Positions 44,445-51,172 of a DNA stretch of 64,000 nucleotides are shown one piece after another. The notes under the pieces were generated by a model. The model saw nothing but the letters and a program-made list of their open reading frames with translations, was not told where the DNA came from and did not search any database. The stretch comes from Stenotrophomonas maltophilia (lineage in GTDB: Bacteria; Pseudomonadota; Gammaproteobacteria; Xanthomonadales; Xanthomonadaceae), in contig NZ_CP106759.1 in assembly GCF_025642255.1 (NCBI RefSeq), positions 2,011,501 through 2,075,500 on the forward strand, read 5' to 3'. The position numbers were made by a program, and so were the translations under genes. Numbering within the stretch: the stretch's first letter is position 1; each line of letters starts with the position of its first letter.

Positions 44445-44449
44445 GTTAA

Positions 44450-45769
44450 TCAGAAGCTTGGCGGGTAGGGTTTGGATTCCGGGAACGTGCCCATGGGGCG
44501 CTCACCTACGCGCACGATGGCGCCCCCGCTACTTGCCGCCATGACCGCGCCCGCGCTGCCGCCGCTTCCACTCGCTGCGCTCGCAGAATCAGCGGCAGCA
44601 CGGTCACTGTCCAGGCGGTACAGCGTTGGCTCTTCTTCGCGCCGGGGTGCTTCCCTCGGCCACGCCGTTGCAACCGTCTCAAAAGAACCCGCCGTGAGGC
44701 GAACTCCGTAGACGGCAACCCTGAGCCGGTAGCCCATCGCAATCAGTGCATCGAAGGTCAACTGATCGACCGTGTTCCCTGAGCCATCGACCCATTCGAC
44801 CATTCCCACCGAACGATCTCCGAACTGGGCGGTAAAGGCCAGTCGAATCCGGTTGGCCTGTGTCATGGCGGCTACGTAGCGCTGTTCGACGGTCATCCCG
44901 GCAAGCGGATCGGCGGCGGGCACTGCAACAGCCGCGGCCGGCACAGTGCCGGTGCTGATGGGCTTGTGGGCGCCCTGCCCCTGCGTTGCCTTGGTGCCTG
45001 CCGGTGCCTCCACGGTCGCTTCCGGCTCGTCGCTGTGCATCATCCTGATGAAGTAGCCGCCGAATGCCCATATGCCAAAGATCAGTCCCACGGCTGCAAT
45101 AGCAATCTTGGGTGCAAGCTGTTTCCAAATGTTGGTGCCGCCTTCCTCATACACCTCTGCATTTTCGGCGCCGACTGCATAGCCGTGGTACAGCGGATAG
45201 ATGGCCGGATCGTACTTGAGCGTCTTCCCGCCAACGACCTCGAATTTGCCCGGGCTGGTGGTGTGGTAATACGTGACGCGATATCGGGATTTCAGGCCCA
45301 CAGCCGTGAGCTTCTGGAAGACGTTCTTGCGCTCGATACGCGCCCTCACCGCCTGATGCACGCGGTTGATCCACTGCGTCATGATCAGCACGTCGCCGCC
45401 GTTCTGGCCGATCAGTGCGAAGAAGTTCTCCACTTCCTCCGGCAGCTGGTTGCGCTGTGCAACGTAGAACTCGTGCACCTCATCGATCACCGTGAGCGCA
45501 TCCTTGAACTCATCGGGAATGCACCATTGGCCGGTTTCCGGATGCCTGGAGCATACGAAGGTTGTTGCAACGTCCTTGGTCTCCACCAGCGTCAGCAGCT
45601 TGTAGACCTCATCCACGGGCATGTTCAGATATTCGGCGATGCGCTCATGGTTCAGGCCATTGAGGCGCGCAAATACCCGGCGCCCCTTCTTGAGTGTGGG
45701 CAGAATGTGATTCTTGACCGCATCGTAGCTCTTGCCTGCACGCGGCACGCCCTCGTTGAAAACCAGCAT
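44450..45769 (-). CDS. zot: Zonular occludens toxin-like assembly ATPase (pI)
   Basis: This 439-residue inner-membrane protein drives phage extrusion. The Walker A motif is GVPRAGKS (residues 7-14), Walker B is ALTVIDEVHE (Asp96-Glu97), and QNGGDVLIMTQW follows. A single membrane segment spans about 221-241 (IAIAAVGLIFGIWAFGGYFI), and the periplasmic C-terminal part is low in conservation and Gly/Ser/Ala-rich. It directly follows pVI on the same strand, as in other inoviruses. Toxin activity is not implied. Confidence 0.92.
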   Translation of the reverse strand: MLVFNEGVPRAGKSYDAVKNHILPTLKKGRRVFARLNGLNHERIAEYLNMPVDEVYKLLTLVETKDVATTFVCSRHPETGQWCIPDEFKDALTVIDEVHEFYVAQRNQLPEEVENFFALIGQNGGDVLIMTQWINRVHQAVRARIERKNVFQKLTAVGLKSRYRVTYYHTTSPGKFEVVGGKTLKYDPAIYPLYHGYAVGAENAEVYEEGGTNIWKQLAPKIAIAAVGLIFGIWAFGGYFIRMMHSDEPEATVEAPAGTKATQGQGAHKPISTGTVPAAAVAVPAADPLAGMTVEQRYVAAMTQANRIRLAFTAQFGDRSVGMVEWVDGSGNTVDQLTFDALIAMGYRLRVAVYGVRLTAGSFETVATAWPREAPRREEEPTLYRLDSDRAAADSASAASGSGGSAGAVMAASSGGAIVRVGERPMGTFPESKPYPPSF

Positions 45770-45770
45770 G

Positions 45771-46118
45771 TCACCACTTCCCCAAGGTCAGAATTTTCCG
45801 GGTGATGAAGAACACGATTCCGAGCGACACCACGGTCATGCACTCGGGAATTTTGAAGATGTTGACGAACCACGCGATGGTCGGTCCGGCGTTTGCGAAT
45901 AGGGTGCCGAGCTTGTACTCGGTCATGAACTCCGGTACCGGCAGCTTCTCCAGCGCGTGTGCGGCCAAGTCCAGGACTTGTTCAATCGCGTACAGCACGA
46001 GGTCACGAAAGAACTCAACGATGGCATTCCACAGGCGTTCCACCTGCTTGCGTATGTACTCGGTCAGGTCGTTGAGCCACCCAGCTTGCAGCGTCACGAA
46101 TGCGATTAGATTGATCAT
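45771..46118 (-). CDS. Minor coat protein pVI (DUF2523 type)
   Basis: This 115-residue hydrophobic protein has about three membrane segments. Its amphipathic start (LNDLTEYIRKQVERLWNAIVEFF) and the C-terminal helix VVSLGIVFFITRKILTLGKW are typical of DUF2523/pVI proteins. Its ATG overlaps the pIII stop (ATGA) and its stop is one base from the zot start. With pIII it would cap the virion end. Confidence 0.82.
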   Translation of the reverse strand: MINLIAFVTLQAGWLNDLTEYIRKQVERLWNAIVEFFRDLVLYAIEQVLDLAAHALEKLPVPEFMTEYKLGTLFANAGPTIAWFVNIFKIPECMTVVSLGIVFFITRKILTLGKW

Positions 46119-47101
46119 GTGAGCGCGATCTTGATTGCGTGGAAGGCGGCGAACGCGAGCAGCAGCCAGCCCAGCAGTTGAAGGATGGCGACAATCTCAG
46201 GCTTGCACAGGAAATCGAACGTCATGGCGTCCCAATACGCCGTCGCCGGGAAGGTGAAGACCGGGCAAGAGGCGCTGACGCTGATCTCAAAGAAGCTCTT
46301 GGTGGCGTCAATGATCGGAGCCTTGCTCACCCGCTCGGCGAAGTCGTCATAGAGCTTCTCGACGGTCTTGCCTTCCGACTCATACAGCGCATCACCATCG
46401 CCGCCCGGCTGTCCGGGGCCGTCCCCATCACCATCACCGTCGCCGTGACCCGGTCCGGGACCAGTGCCGCCACCTCCATCCCCGCCATCACCGTCACCTT
46501 CGCCGTCGCCCGGCCCGGTGCCTCCGCCGCCGTCGCCGTCACCACCCCCGGGATCGGTACCGCCCCCGCCATCGCCACCGCCATCGCCACCGTCGTCGCC
46601 ACCACCATCGCCGTCCCCGCCCCCGGCCTCGCCACCACCGCCCCCTTCCTCGCCGCCATCACCAACGGGCGTGGGTGCTGGTGCATCTGACTCAGTGCAA
46701 ATCCCACCAGTGGGCCAGAAGCTGAAACCAGCCGCGCCTTCTGCATCCAGCGAGCTGCTGTACATGCAGCCGTTATGGCAAGCGTTGACGGTTGCAGCTG
46801 TATCGCCGCCTTGCCATCCAAGCTCTTCTGCGCGGTCCTTGCAGTCGGTGCCTTTTTTCCACCCGAAGTTGTCCCAGCGGACATCACGGCCAGTCTTATC
46901 CAACGCGGTGTAGTAGCCGCCACCCCCGTTATAGAGGCTCTGAGCGCAACGCATTGGCTGCCACGCAGCCGTGCCCTTCGGGATTGCAGCCATACATGCG
47001 GCGTAGGCGGCACCTTGATCGGCATACGTCGCCGCTAAAGCCGGTGTTGACGCAGTCAAGAGCATCAGGAGGACGCCGGCAATGAGCGTACGACGAATCA
47101 C
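46115..47101 (-). CDS. Adsorption/minor coat protein pIII with glycine-rich linker
   Basis: This 328-residue protein has an N-terminal signal peptide (about residues 1-24), a Cys-rich N-domain (Cys at 37, 52, 87, 108, 112, 135) and a long Gly/Asp repeat linker at about 147-237. A C-terminal domain ends in a membrane anchor (about 303-325). This is the plan of M13 g3p, which binds the pilus and receptor. The start is a GTG at 47101 overlapping the stop of the 24-residue gene (GTGA), so the long upstream extension is not used. The linker DNA is nearly pure GGN/GAN codons and prone to slippage. Confidence 0.85.
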   Translation of the reverse strand: MIRRTLIAGVLLMLLTASTPALAATYADQGAAYAACMAAIPKGTAAWQPMRCAQSLYNGGGGYYTALDKTGRDVRWDNFGWKKGTDCKDRAEELGWQGGDTAATVNACHNGCMYSSSLDAEGAAGFSFWPTGGICTESDAPAPTPVGDGGEEGGGGGEAGGGDGDGGGDDGGDGGGDGGGGTDPGGGDGDGGGGTGPGDGEGDGDGGDGGGGTGPGPGHGDGDGDGDGPGQPGGDGDALYESEGKTVEKLYDDFAERVSKAPIIDATKSFFEISVSASCPVFTFPATAYWDAMTFDFLCKPEIVAILQLLGWLLLAFAAFHAIKIALT

Positions 47102-47172
47102 GCACGGATCCCCATGACGACGGCAATGCCGCACAGCGCGCTGATGAAGCCGGCGAACAGACAGAGGATCAT
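47098..47172 (-). CDS. Tiny 24-residue membrane protein (pIX/pVII-like)
   Basis: The protein MILCLFAGFISALCGIAVVMGIRA is one membrane helix with a basic end. Its ATG overlaps the stop of the upstream coat-like gene (ATGA), and its TGA overlaps the pIII GTG (GTGA), so it is locked into the operon. It is below usual gene-finding limits. By size and place it may be a virion-tip protein like pIX or pVII (inference). Confidence 0.6.
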   Translation of the reverse strand: MILCLFAGFISALCGIAVVMGIRA

Positions 47173-47318
47173 TTGACACCCCGCATCAGGAACAGTCGCG
47201 CCACCTTCGGGCCTGCCCACAGGCCGAACTTCAACTGCGCAATGAAGGCGCAGCCGCCCAGCACTGCAAGAACCACCATGCCGACCTGGAGGCCGCCGAT
47301 GATCATCTGATAGTCCAT
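47169..47318 (-). CDS. Second coat-like protein, paralogue of the major coat protein
   Basis: This 49-residue single-helix protein has no signal peptide. The end FGLWAGPKVARLF lines up with FSLWGGRKVAGLF of the major-coat candidate encoded just upstream, and both have a Gly-rich helix (AVLGGCAFIAQ versus LGGGFALIAV). GGGGAG six bases before the ATG is a strong ribosome-binding site. It lies after the hairpin at 47340-47358, so it would be made at lower level than the first coat gene. Possibly a minor tip protein. Confidence 0.65.
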   Translation of the reverse strand: MDYQMIIGGLQVGMVVLAVLGGCAFIAQLKFGLWAGPKVARLFLMRGVK

Positions 47319-47339
47319 ATCGCTCCCCTGAAATAGAAA

Positions 47340-47358
47340 GGGGAGGCATGGCCTCCCC
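47340..47358 (-). terminator. Hairpin after the major coat gene
   Basis: GGGGAGGC and GCCTCCCC pair across a three-base loop, followed on the minus strand by TTTCTATTT. It lies 19 bases after the major-coat stop. A terminator at this point is a standard filamentous-phage feature that keeps coat mRNA far more abundant than the pIII-pVI-zot mRNA. Confidence 0.75.
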
Positions 47359-47377
47359 TACCCCACCACTGCTCGGC

Positions 47378-47518
47378 TTACGACTTACCGAACAGGCCCG
47401 CCACCTTGCGGCCACCCCACAGGGAGAAGCCGACGACGGCGATCAGGGCGAAGCCACCACCCAAGGCGGTGAGCGCAGCAGCGACGGACAGGCCGGTCAG
47501 AATCGAATCGAAATCCAT
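47378..47518 (-). CDS. Major coat protein pVIII candidate
   Basis: This 46-residue protein has a short acidic N-terminus (MDFDSIL), one hydrophobic Ala/Gly-rich helix and a basic C-terminus (GGRKVAGLFGKS), the charge layout needed to pack around DNA. There is no leader peptide, as in Pf3-like and some Xanthomonas phages. AAAGGGG precedes the ATG at 47518, and a strong hairpin follows the stop. It is too short for most ORF cut-offs. Assignment rests on composition and position. Confidence 0.75.
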   Translation of the reverse strand: MDFDSILTGLSVAAALTALGGGFALIAVVGFSLWGGRKVAGLFGKS

Positions 47519-47552
47519 GTAAATCCCCTTTCATTGTTGAGTTAATGGCGGC

Positions 47553-47804
47553 CTACGATTTGTCGAACACAGCTGCAACACGGCCACCGATGTGTGCAGC
47601 CAAATACAAGGTCATGATCAGAATGAACGGCCCCGACGCCCATCCTGCGAGTAAGTCTTTGTCCGGCACCTTGAACGCCTCAGCGAACATGGCGACAGAG
47701 GAAGCCTCTGCGCTGCTCATCAGCACATACCCCGTGCACTGATCGACGGGCTGACCGGTTGGGATCAGCGTTCCGTTTTCCCCTAAAGCAACGCAGAGGC
47801 TCAT
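47553..47804 (-). CDS. Minor coat-type single-helix phage protein
   Basis: This 83-residue protein has a soluble N-terminal half (two Cys, at positions 4 and 23) and a C-terminal membrane helix (GPFILIMTLYLAAHIGGRVAAVF) ending in DKS, similar to the GKS end of the major coat protein. It sits between the putative ssDNA-binding protein and the major coat gene. A tip-protein role like pVII/pIX is possible; nothing else is recognised. Confidence 0.55.
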   Translation of the reverse strand: MSLCVALGENGTLIPTGQPVDQCTGYVLMSSAEASSVAMFAEAFKVPDKDLLAGWASGPFILIMTLYLAAHIGGRVAAVFDKS

Positions 47805-47807
47805 GAC

Positions 47808-48086
47808 TTAGGCCTTCGACGCGGCCGGCGCAGCCTTGAACCCGATGGGAATCAGGTCCACGTAGCGCTTCAACACGAGGTCGCCATAGGGCGACAGCGC
47901 GAACGACTTCGGATCGATGTCGTACTCGCCAGCCGGGTACGGCGGACGCTGGCCGAGGCCCACGCGGAACGGCAGTTCAAAGCCGTTACCCAGGTCGAGG
48001 CCGACCATCTGGGAACGGATGATGGAATTGGTCTTGGCGTTGTGCTGTTCATCGACAGCAGCCGACTTCACGCGGCAGATAGGCAT
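47808..48086 (-). CDS. Putative phage ssDNA-binding protein (pV analogue)
   Basis: This 92-residue soluble protein is encoded directly after Rep, its start overlapping the rep stop by 19 bases. This is the place of gene V in filamentous phages. Its sequence (CRVKSAAVDEQHNAKTNSII ... GDLVLKRYVDLIPIGF) suggests an all-beta fold; the ending is Ala/Pro-rich. The functional call is from gene order and size, not from a diagnostic motif. Confidence 0.55.
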   Translation of the reverse strand: MPICRVKSAAVDEQHNAKTNSIIRSQMVGLDLGNGFELPFRVGLGQRPPYPAGEYDIDPKSFALSPYGDLVLKRYVDLIPIGFKAAPAASKA

Positions 48087-49123
48087 AGTTCTTCTCTCAC
48101 ATAGCGATGGAGTGGTTCACCCTTGGCAATACCGCGAAACCGTCCGGGGTGACCGTCACGGAGGATGCGGCTCTCTGCGAAGTCGGCCCATGAATCGCCG
48201 AGCGCTCCGCGAAGGACGTTGAGGAAAGGCCCGACCTGTCGATGCGCCCACTCGATGCCGGCTTCGACGGAGGTTTCCACTTGCTTTTGCAGCGTGCGCA
48301 GTCGAGTGCATACGCCAGTAATGAGGTTCTGCAGGGCACTGTAAGAACCGCGCAGGTACGCGCCCGGGTTCAACAGCACATCCAGCGGGATTTCCATGTG
48401 CTTGCCGTACAGGCGCACTTCCGCGCGCACCCAGCGCGAGGACGGCAGGCCCTCAGCCTTCCCCTTCTCGTATACGCACAGCTCCTTGTGGCCTTTTCCG
48501 CCGACGTACAGCGTGCAGCCGGTGTTGTGGCCTTCATCGGAGATGAAGCGGTGACGCGGCGGGCAACCGCCTTCGGTGAAGCCGCCCTGAGCAGCAACCT
48601 CGCGGAGCGCATGCACGTCCAGGCGTTCGCCTTCGTAGTCGTCGTGCGCGCAGTCAACGCGGGTAATCTTGGCGTCGAGCATGGAGCACTGCTTGTAGAC
48701 GCGCGGCCAGTCACGAATCCACTTGCAGCCAATGCCGGTCAGGCTGAGGCACACGGTGTTCTTCTTACCACCGATGCCAACGCGGCCCACTACCTCGTTC
48801 TCTCGGTCGATGAGCACTGCCGACTGCTCATAGAAGTTCCAACTCTTCTCACGGATGGCACCGGCAACGACCTCGCCACGGAAACCGAAGATGCGGAACA
48901 GCAAGAGGTCGAGCTTCTTGCAATTCACTTCCTCAAGGGCGGAGAGCGGGACCACAATGGTCAGGTAGTCGATGATCGCGTCTTGCTGACCCTTTTGGCC
49001 CGTGTTACTCCCCGGGCCAATTCCCGCCGCCGCCCGCTGCCCCTTTTCACCGGGCGAAAGCGGGGAAAAGCCCCCTGCCCCGCCAACGACAGCCATCCTG
49101 AAACGAGCGCGATCAACGGCCAT
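48068..49123 (-). CDS. Rolling-circle replication initiation protein (pII/RstA-like)
   Basis: This 351-residue protein belongs to the phage replication-initiation group (Rep_trans/RstA type). Useful landmarks are IDYLTIVVPLSALEEV, VDCAHDDYEGERLDVHAL and TLYVGGKGHKELCVYEKGKA, the last matching the strand and Tyr-Lys region around the nicking site. The frame is open to 49276, but the ATG at 49123 overlaps the preceding gene by 11 bases, like others in this operon. It nicks the double-stranded form to start plus-strand synthesis. Confidence 0.78.
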   Translation of the reverse strand: MAVDRARFRMAVVGGAGGFSPLSPGEKGQRAAAGIGPGSNTGQKGQQDAIIDYLTIVVPLSALEEVNCKKLDLLLFRIFGFRGEVVAGAIREKSWNFYEQSAVLIDRENEVVGRVGIGGKKNTVCLSLTGIGCKWIRDWPRVYKQCSMLDAKITRVDCAHDDYEGERLDVHALREVAAQGGFTEGGCPPRHRFISDEGHNTGCTLYVGGKGHKELCVYEKGKAEGLPSSRWVRAEVRLYGKHMEIPLDVLLNPGAYLRGSYSALQNLITGVCTRLRTLQKQVETSVEAGIEWAHRQVGPFLNVLRGALGDSWADFAESRILRDGHPGRFRGIAKGEPLHRYVREELCLSAA

Positions 49124-49397
49124 CGTCCGCCCCCTCTCGCTCAACAGGGCGCCCCTCAAGCAACAGGGCATCCATGCACCACTTCCAGGCCTCCACGAAT
49201 GCCCAAAGGCCGACAACAGCGCCGACGATCCCGCCGAGCGTGAGCCAGATCGCGCGAAAGCTAGTCCAGAAGTCATCGCCCAGCAGTGCGCACACGCCAG
49301 CGAATGCGGTCACGGCAATGCAGACAAGCATAAGCAGGCCCGCAGCCCCAGCTGTCTTGCGCGCGGCCACGTGAAAGGTCGAGCGATCAACAGCCAT
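49113..49397 (-). CDS. Small two-helix phage membrane protein
   Basis: This 94-residue protein has two hydrophobic segments (AAGLLMLVCIAVTAFAGVCAL and LTLGGIVGAVVGLWAFVEAW). Its first residues, MAVDRSTFHVA, resemble the first residues of Rep, MAVDRARFRMA, at protein and DNA level. It overlaps both neighbours by about 11 bases. Function unknown. Confidence 0.6.
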   Translation of the reverse strand: MAVDRSTFHVAARKTAGAAGLLMLVCIAVTAFAGVCALLGDDFWTSFRAIWLTLGGIVGAVVGLWAFVEAWKWCMDALLLEGRPVEREGADDGR

Positions 49398-49581
49398 ATT
49401 CCACCTCGTACATGCGGCAGGCGCGGTCGTTACCGGCGATGCAGGCGTTGCGCATTTCGCCGCGCTCGGCCATGACCGCGTTCCAGTCATCAGCGAATAC
49501 GGTGCCAATCCAGAAGCCAAGCCCTGCTCCGCAGACCATGAAAAGGACGAAGGGAACAAGCCACCAATCGAACTTACGCAT
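49387..49581 (-). CDS. Small phage membrane protein with Cys-rich tail
   Basis: This 64-residue protein has one membrane helix (WWLVPFVLFMVCGAGLGFWIG) and a periplasmic-like tail with Cys at 50, 57 and 64. The ATG at 49581 is preferred to the open upstream frame, which would be antisense to another gene. It is probably the first gene of the phage minus-strand operon. Function unknown. Confidence 0.55.
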   Translation of the reverse strand: MRKFDWWLVPFVLFMVCGAGLGFWIGTVFADDWNAVMAERGEMRNACIAGNDRACRMYEVEYGC

Positions 49582-49664
49582 GGCGGGCCTCCTGCTGATT
49601 GATGAGGCAAGGCGGCGCCAGCGGTGCCGTGCGATGATTCGTGTCCAGGCAAACGGAGACACCC

Positions 49665-49985
49665 ATGCGCACCCCGATGAAGTTCAGCGGCAAGCCGCAG
49701 TCGTACGTAAAACAGCTGGAGGCCCGTATTGCGGCACTCGAATCAGCAGTGACGGCACTGGTGATGGTTAACAGATCACCGGAATTTGCGAAGGCGCTGG
49801 GCGCGTCCGCAGACTGGAGCGAGGGATTCATGAGCGCCCCCGAGACGCGTGCAACTCCGGAGTTTGTGCGCGACTGGCGGACAGCTCTGATGCACGTTCT
49901 GACGGAGCCCCCGGCAGCAGAGGCCCACTCACCTGACGCCAATCGCGGCGAATCCGACGATCCGCAGGCGAGTTCGATAGATTGA
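49665..49985 (+). CDS. Small coiled-coil phage protein, divergent to the replication operon
   Basis: This 106-residue soluble protein has a short predicted coiled coil near the start (SYVKQLEARIAALESAVTAL) and an acidic tail. GGAG ten bases upstream supports the ATG at 49665; a GTG at 49641 is less likely. It is transcribed away from the rep operon and toward the gene at 50003. No family recognised. Confidence 0.5.
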   Translation: MRTPMKFSGKPQSYVKQLEARIAALESAVTALVMVNRSPEFAKALGASADWSEGFMSAPETRATPEFVRDWRTALMHVLTEPPAAEAHSPDANRGESDDPQASSID

Positions 49986-50002
49986 AGTCTTTGCGAAGCC
50001 CG

Positions 50003-50263
50003 TCACGCACGGCGCGTCTCCTTTAGGTTCTTCAGGAAAACGCCCTGCTGGCCACGAACGGCTTGGAACGAGGCTTCGTCTTCAGCGGTCCAGCCCGTGG
50101 CGGCCAGTTCGGCGCGGGCCTGAGCGACGATAGCCGCTTCCTTGGCGCGCTGGACAGCGGCGCGATCGCGCCGATCCAGTAGCCACGAAACGATGCGAGC
50201 AGCGCCGATGGAGACGGCCACAATGGCCCCTATCAGAGAGAAGGCAGGCAGGGGCGAGGTCAT
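50003..50263 (-). CDS. Small phage protein, membrane anchor plus basic helix
   Basis: This 86-residue protein has an N-terminal membrane segment (FSLIGAIVAVSIGAARIVSWLL). A charged Ala/Arg helix follows (RRDRAAVQRAKEAAIVAQAR), and the tail is basic. It is divergent from the cargo gene at 50305, with about 40 bases between starts. No function recognised. Confidence 0.5.
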   Translation of the reverse strand: MTSPLPAFSLIGAIVAVSIGAARIVSWLLDRRDRAAVQRAKEAAIVAQARAELAATGWTAEDEASFQAVRGQQGVFLKNLKETRRA

Positions 50264-50304
50264 GCCAGAATCCCCTCTGTCAACGAAACGCCACGGGGGG
50301 CGAC

Positions 50305-50982
50305 ATGGATGCTGGGAACCGGGATTTGATTACCAAGCGCGATGCCTTTGTGGCTTGCATGGCGGCTCTCTTGCTTGGAGCGATTCTTTCCGCGCTGGTG
50401 CTTGTCGGAAGTGATATTCCTCTCAAGTGCTTTGAGGGAGGAAACTTGGCCGATTGGCTTGCGGCACTGGGAACGTGGGTAATTGGCTACGGTGCATGGA
50501 AGGTGGCTAATGAAGCCCATCGGCACCGGACGCAGGAGTGGAAGGAGAGTCGGAGGGCTGAGGCGTCGCTTCGAGCTTCCAAGCTCAGGGCAATGAGCTA
50601 CGCAAGCTTCGGCGCGACATCCCTGGAGAAATCTCTCAAAGATCTTTTGACGAAAGATCGACGCGTGAATTTGCCCACACTGAAGGCAATCTTTACTTCG
50701 AACGAAGAGTTCCTCAGGGACATGGCCTGGTCGGATGGCGATCGTGATGCTCTTGACCTGGACGCACTGTCGGCGCTGGCGAAGCTCAAGACGAGCTTTA
50801 GACAGTACTTGGCTACTGTTAAGACTTTCGATGCGCTCGTTTCGAAGGAGGCGGACACATTTGATGCACGAAGTTCGCGCGCTTTCGCTCTTCTTATTAG
50901 TAGAGTCGAAAATATGTCGAACGATGCGAAGATCTTTGTGGAGCATTGCAATCGCTTGACGGGAACCCTCGACCTTGAGTGA
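50305..50982 (+). CDS. Prophage cargo protein with two N-terminal membrane helices
   Basis: This 225-residue protein is encoded in DNA of noticeably lower GC and different codon use than the phage core. Two helices near the start (AFVACMAALLLGAILSALVL; WLAALGTWVIGYGAWKVA) precede a soluble, mostly helical domain of about 150 residues with no catalytic motif. It stands alone on the plus strand between the replication module and the regulator. That is the usual place for phage accessory genes, so an exclusion or defence role is possible but unproven. Confidence 0.55.
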   Translation: MDAGNRDLITKRDAFVACMAALLLGAILSALVLVGSDIPLKCFEGGNLADWLAALGTWVIGYGAWKVANEAHRHRTQEWKESRRAEASLRASKLRAMSYASFGATSLEKSLKDLLTKDRRVNLPTLKAIFTSNEEFLRDMAWSDGDRDALDLDALSALAKLKTSFRQYLATVKTFDALVSKEADTFDARSSRAFALLISRVENMSNDAKIFVEHCNRLTGTLDLE

Positions 50983-51078
50983 ATTCTTGGTGCCTCCGCT
51001 AGCGTCGAACATCCGCGTTCCCCTGCCCCAAGCCCCAAGAAAACCCGCCAGCGGCCTTGGGGTGCCGGTGGCGGGACC

Positions 51079-51094
51079 GCCTACACCCGTAGGC
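51079..51094. promoter_or_regulatory. Iterated operator copy 1 before the DUF3693-type regulator
   Basis: GCCTAC-ACCC-GTAGGC is a perfect 6-bp inverted repeat with a four-base spacer, 79 bases before the regulator ATG. A second perfect copy and two degenerate ones follow toward the gene. Confidence 0.65.
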
Positions 51095-51112
51095 AACTAG
51101 GGCTTTATACGC

Positions 51113-51128
51113 GCCTACATCCGTAGGC
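51113..51128. promoter_or_regulatory. Iterated operator copy 2 before the DUF3693-type regulator
   Basis: GCCTAC-ATCC-GTAGGC repeats copy 1 with one change in the spacer, with a 34-base centre-to-centre distance. Imperfect copies lie at about 51132-51144 and 51143-51157. The array is a likely immunity operator for the phage regulator. Confidence 0.65.
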
Positions 51129-51172
51129 GTCAACACCTGTAGGCTACACCCGTACACGAACCCGAGGCGGCT

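Noticed and set aside
44450..45769. Zot-like protein as a genuine enterotoxin
   Set aside because: Walker motifs, membrane segment and gene order identify it as the phage assembly ATPase; toxin activity cannot be read from sequence.
46464..46913. Plus-strand Pro/Ser-rich frame
   Set aside because: Complement of the Gly/Asp-rich linker of pIII; low-complexity artefact.
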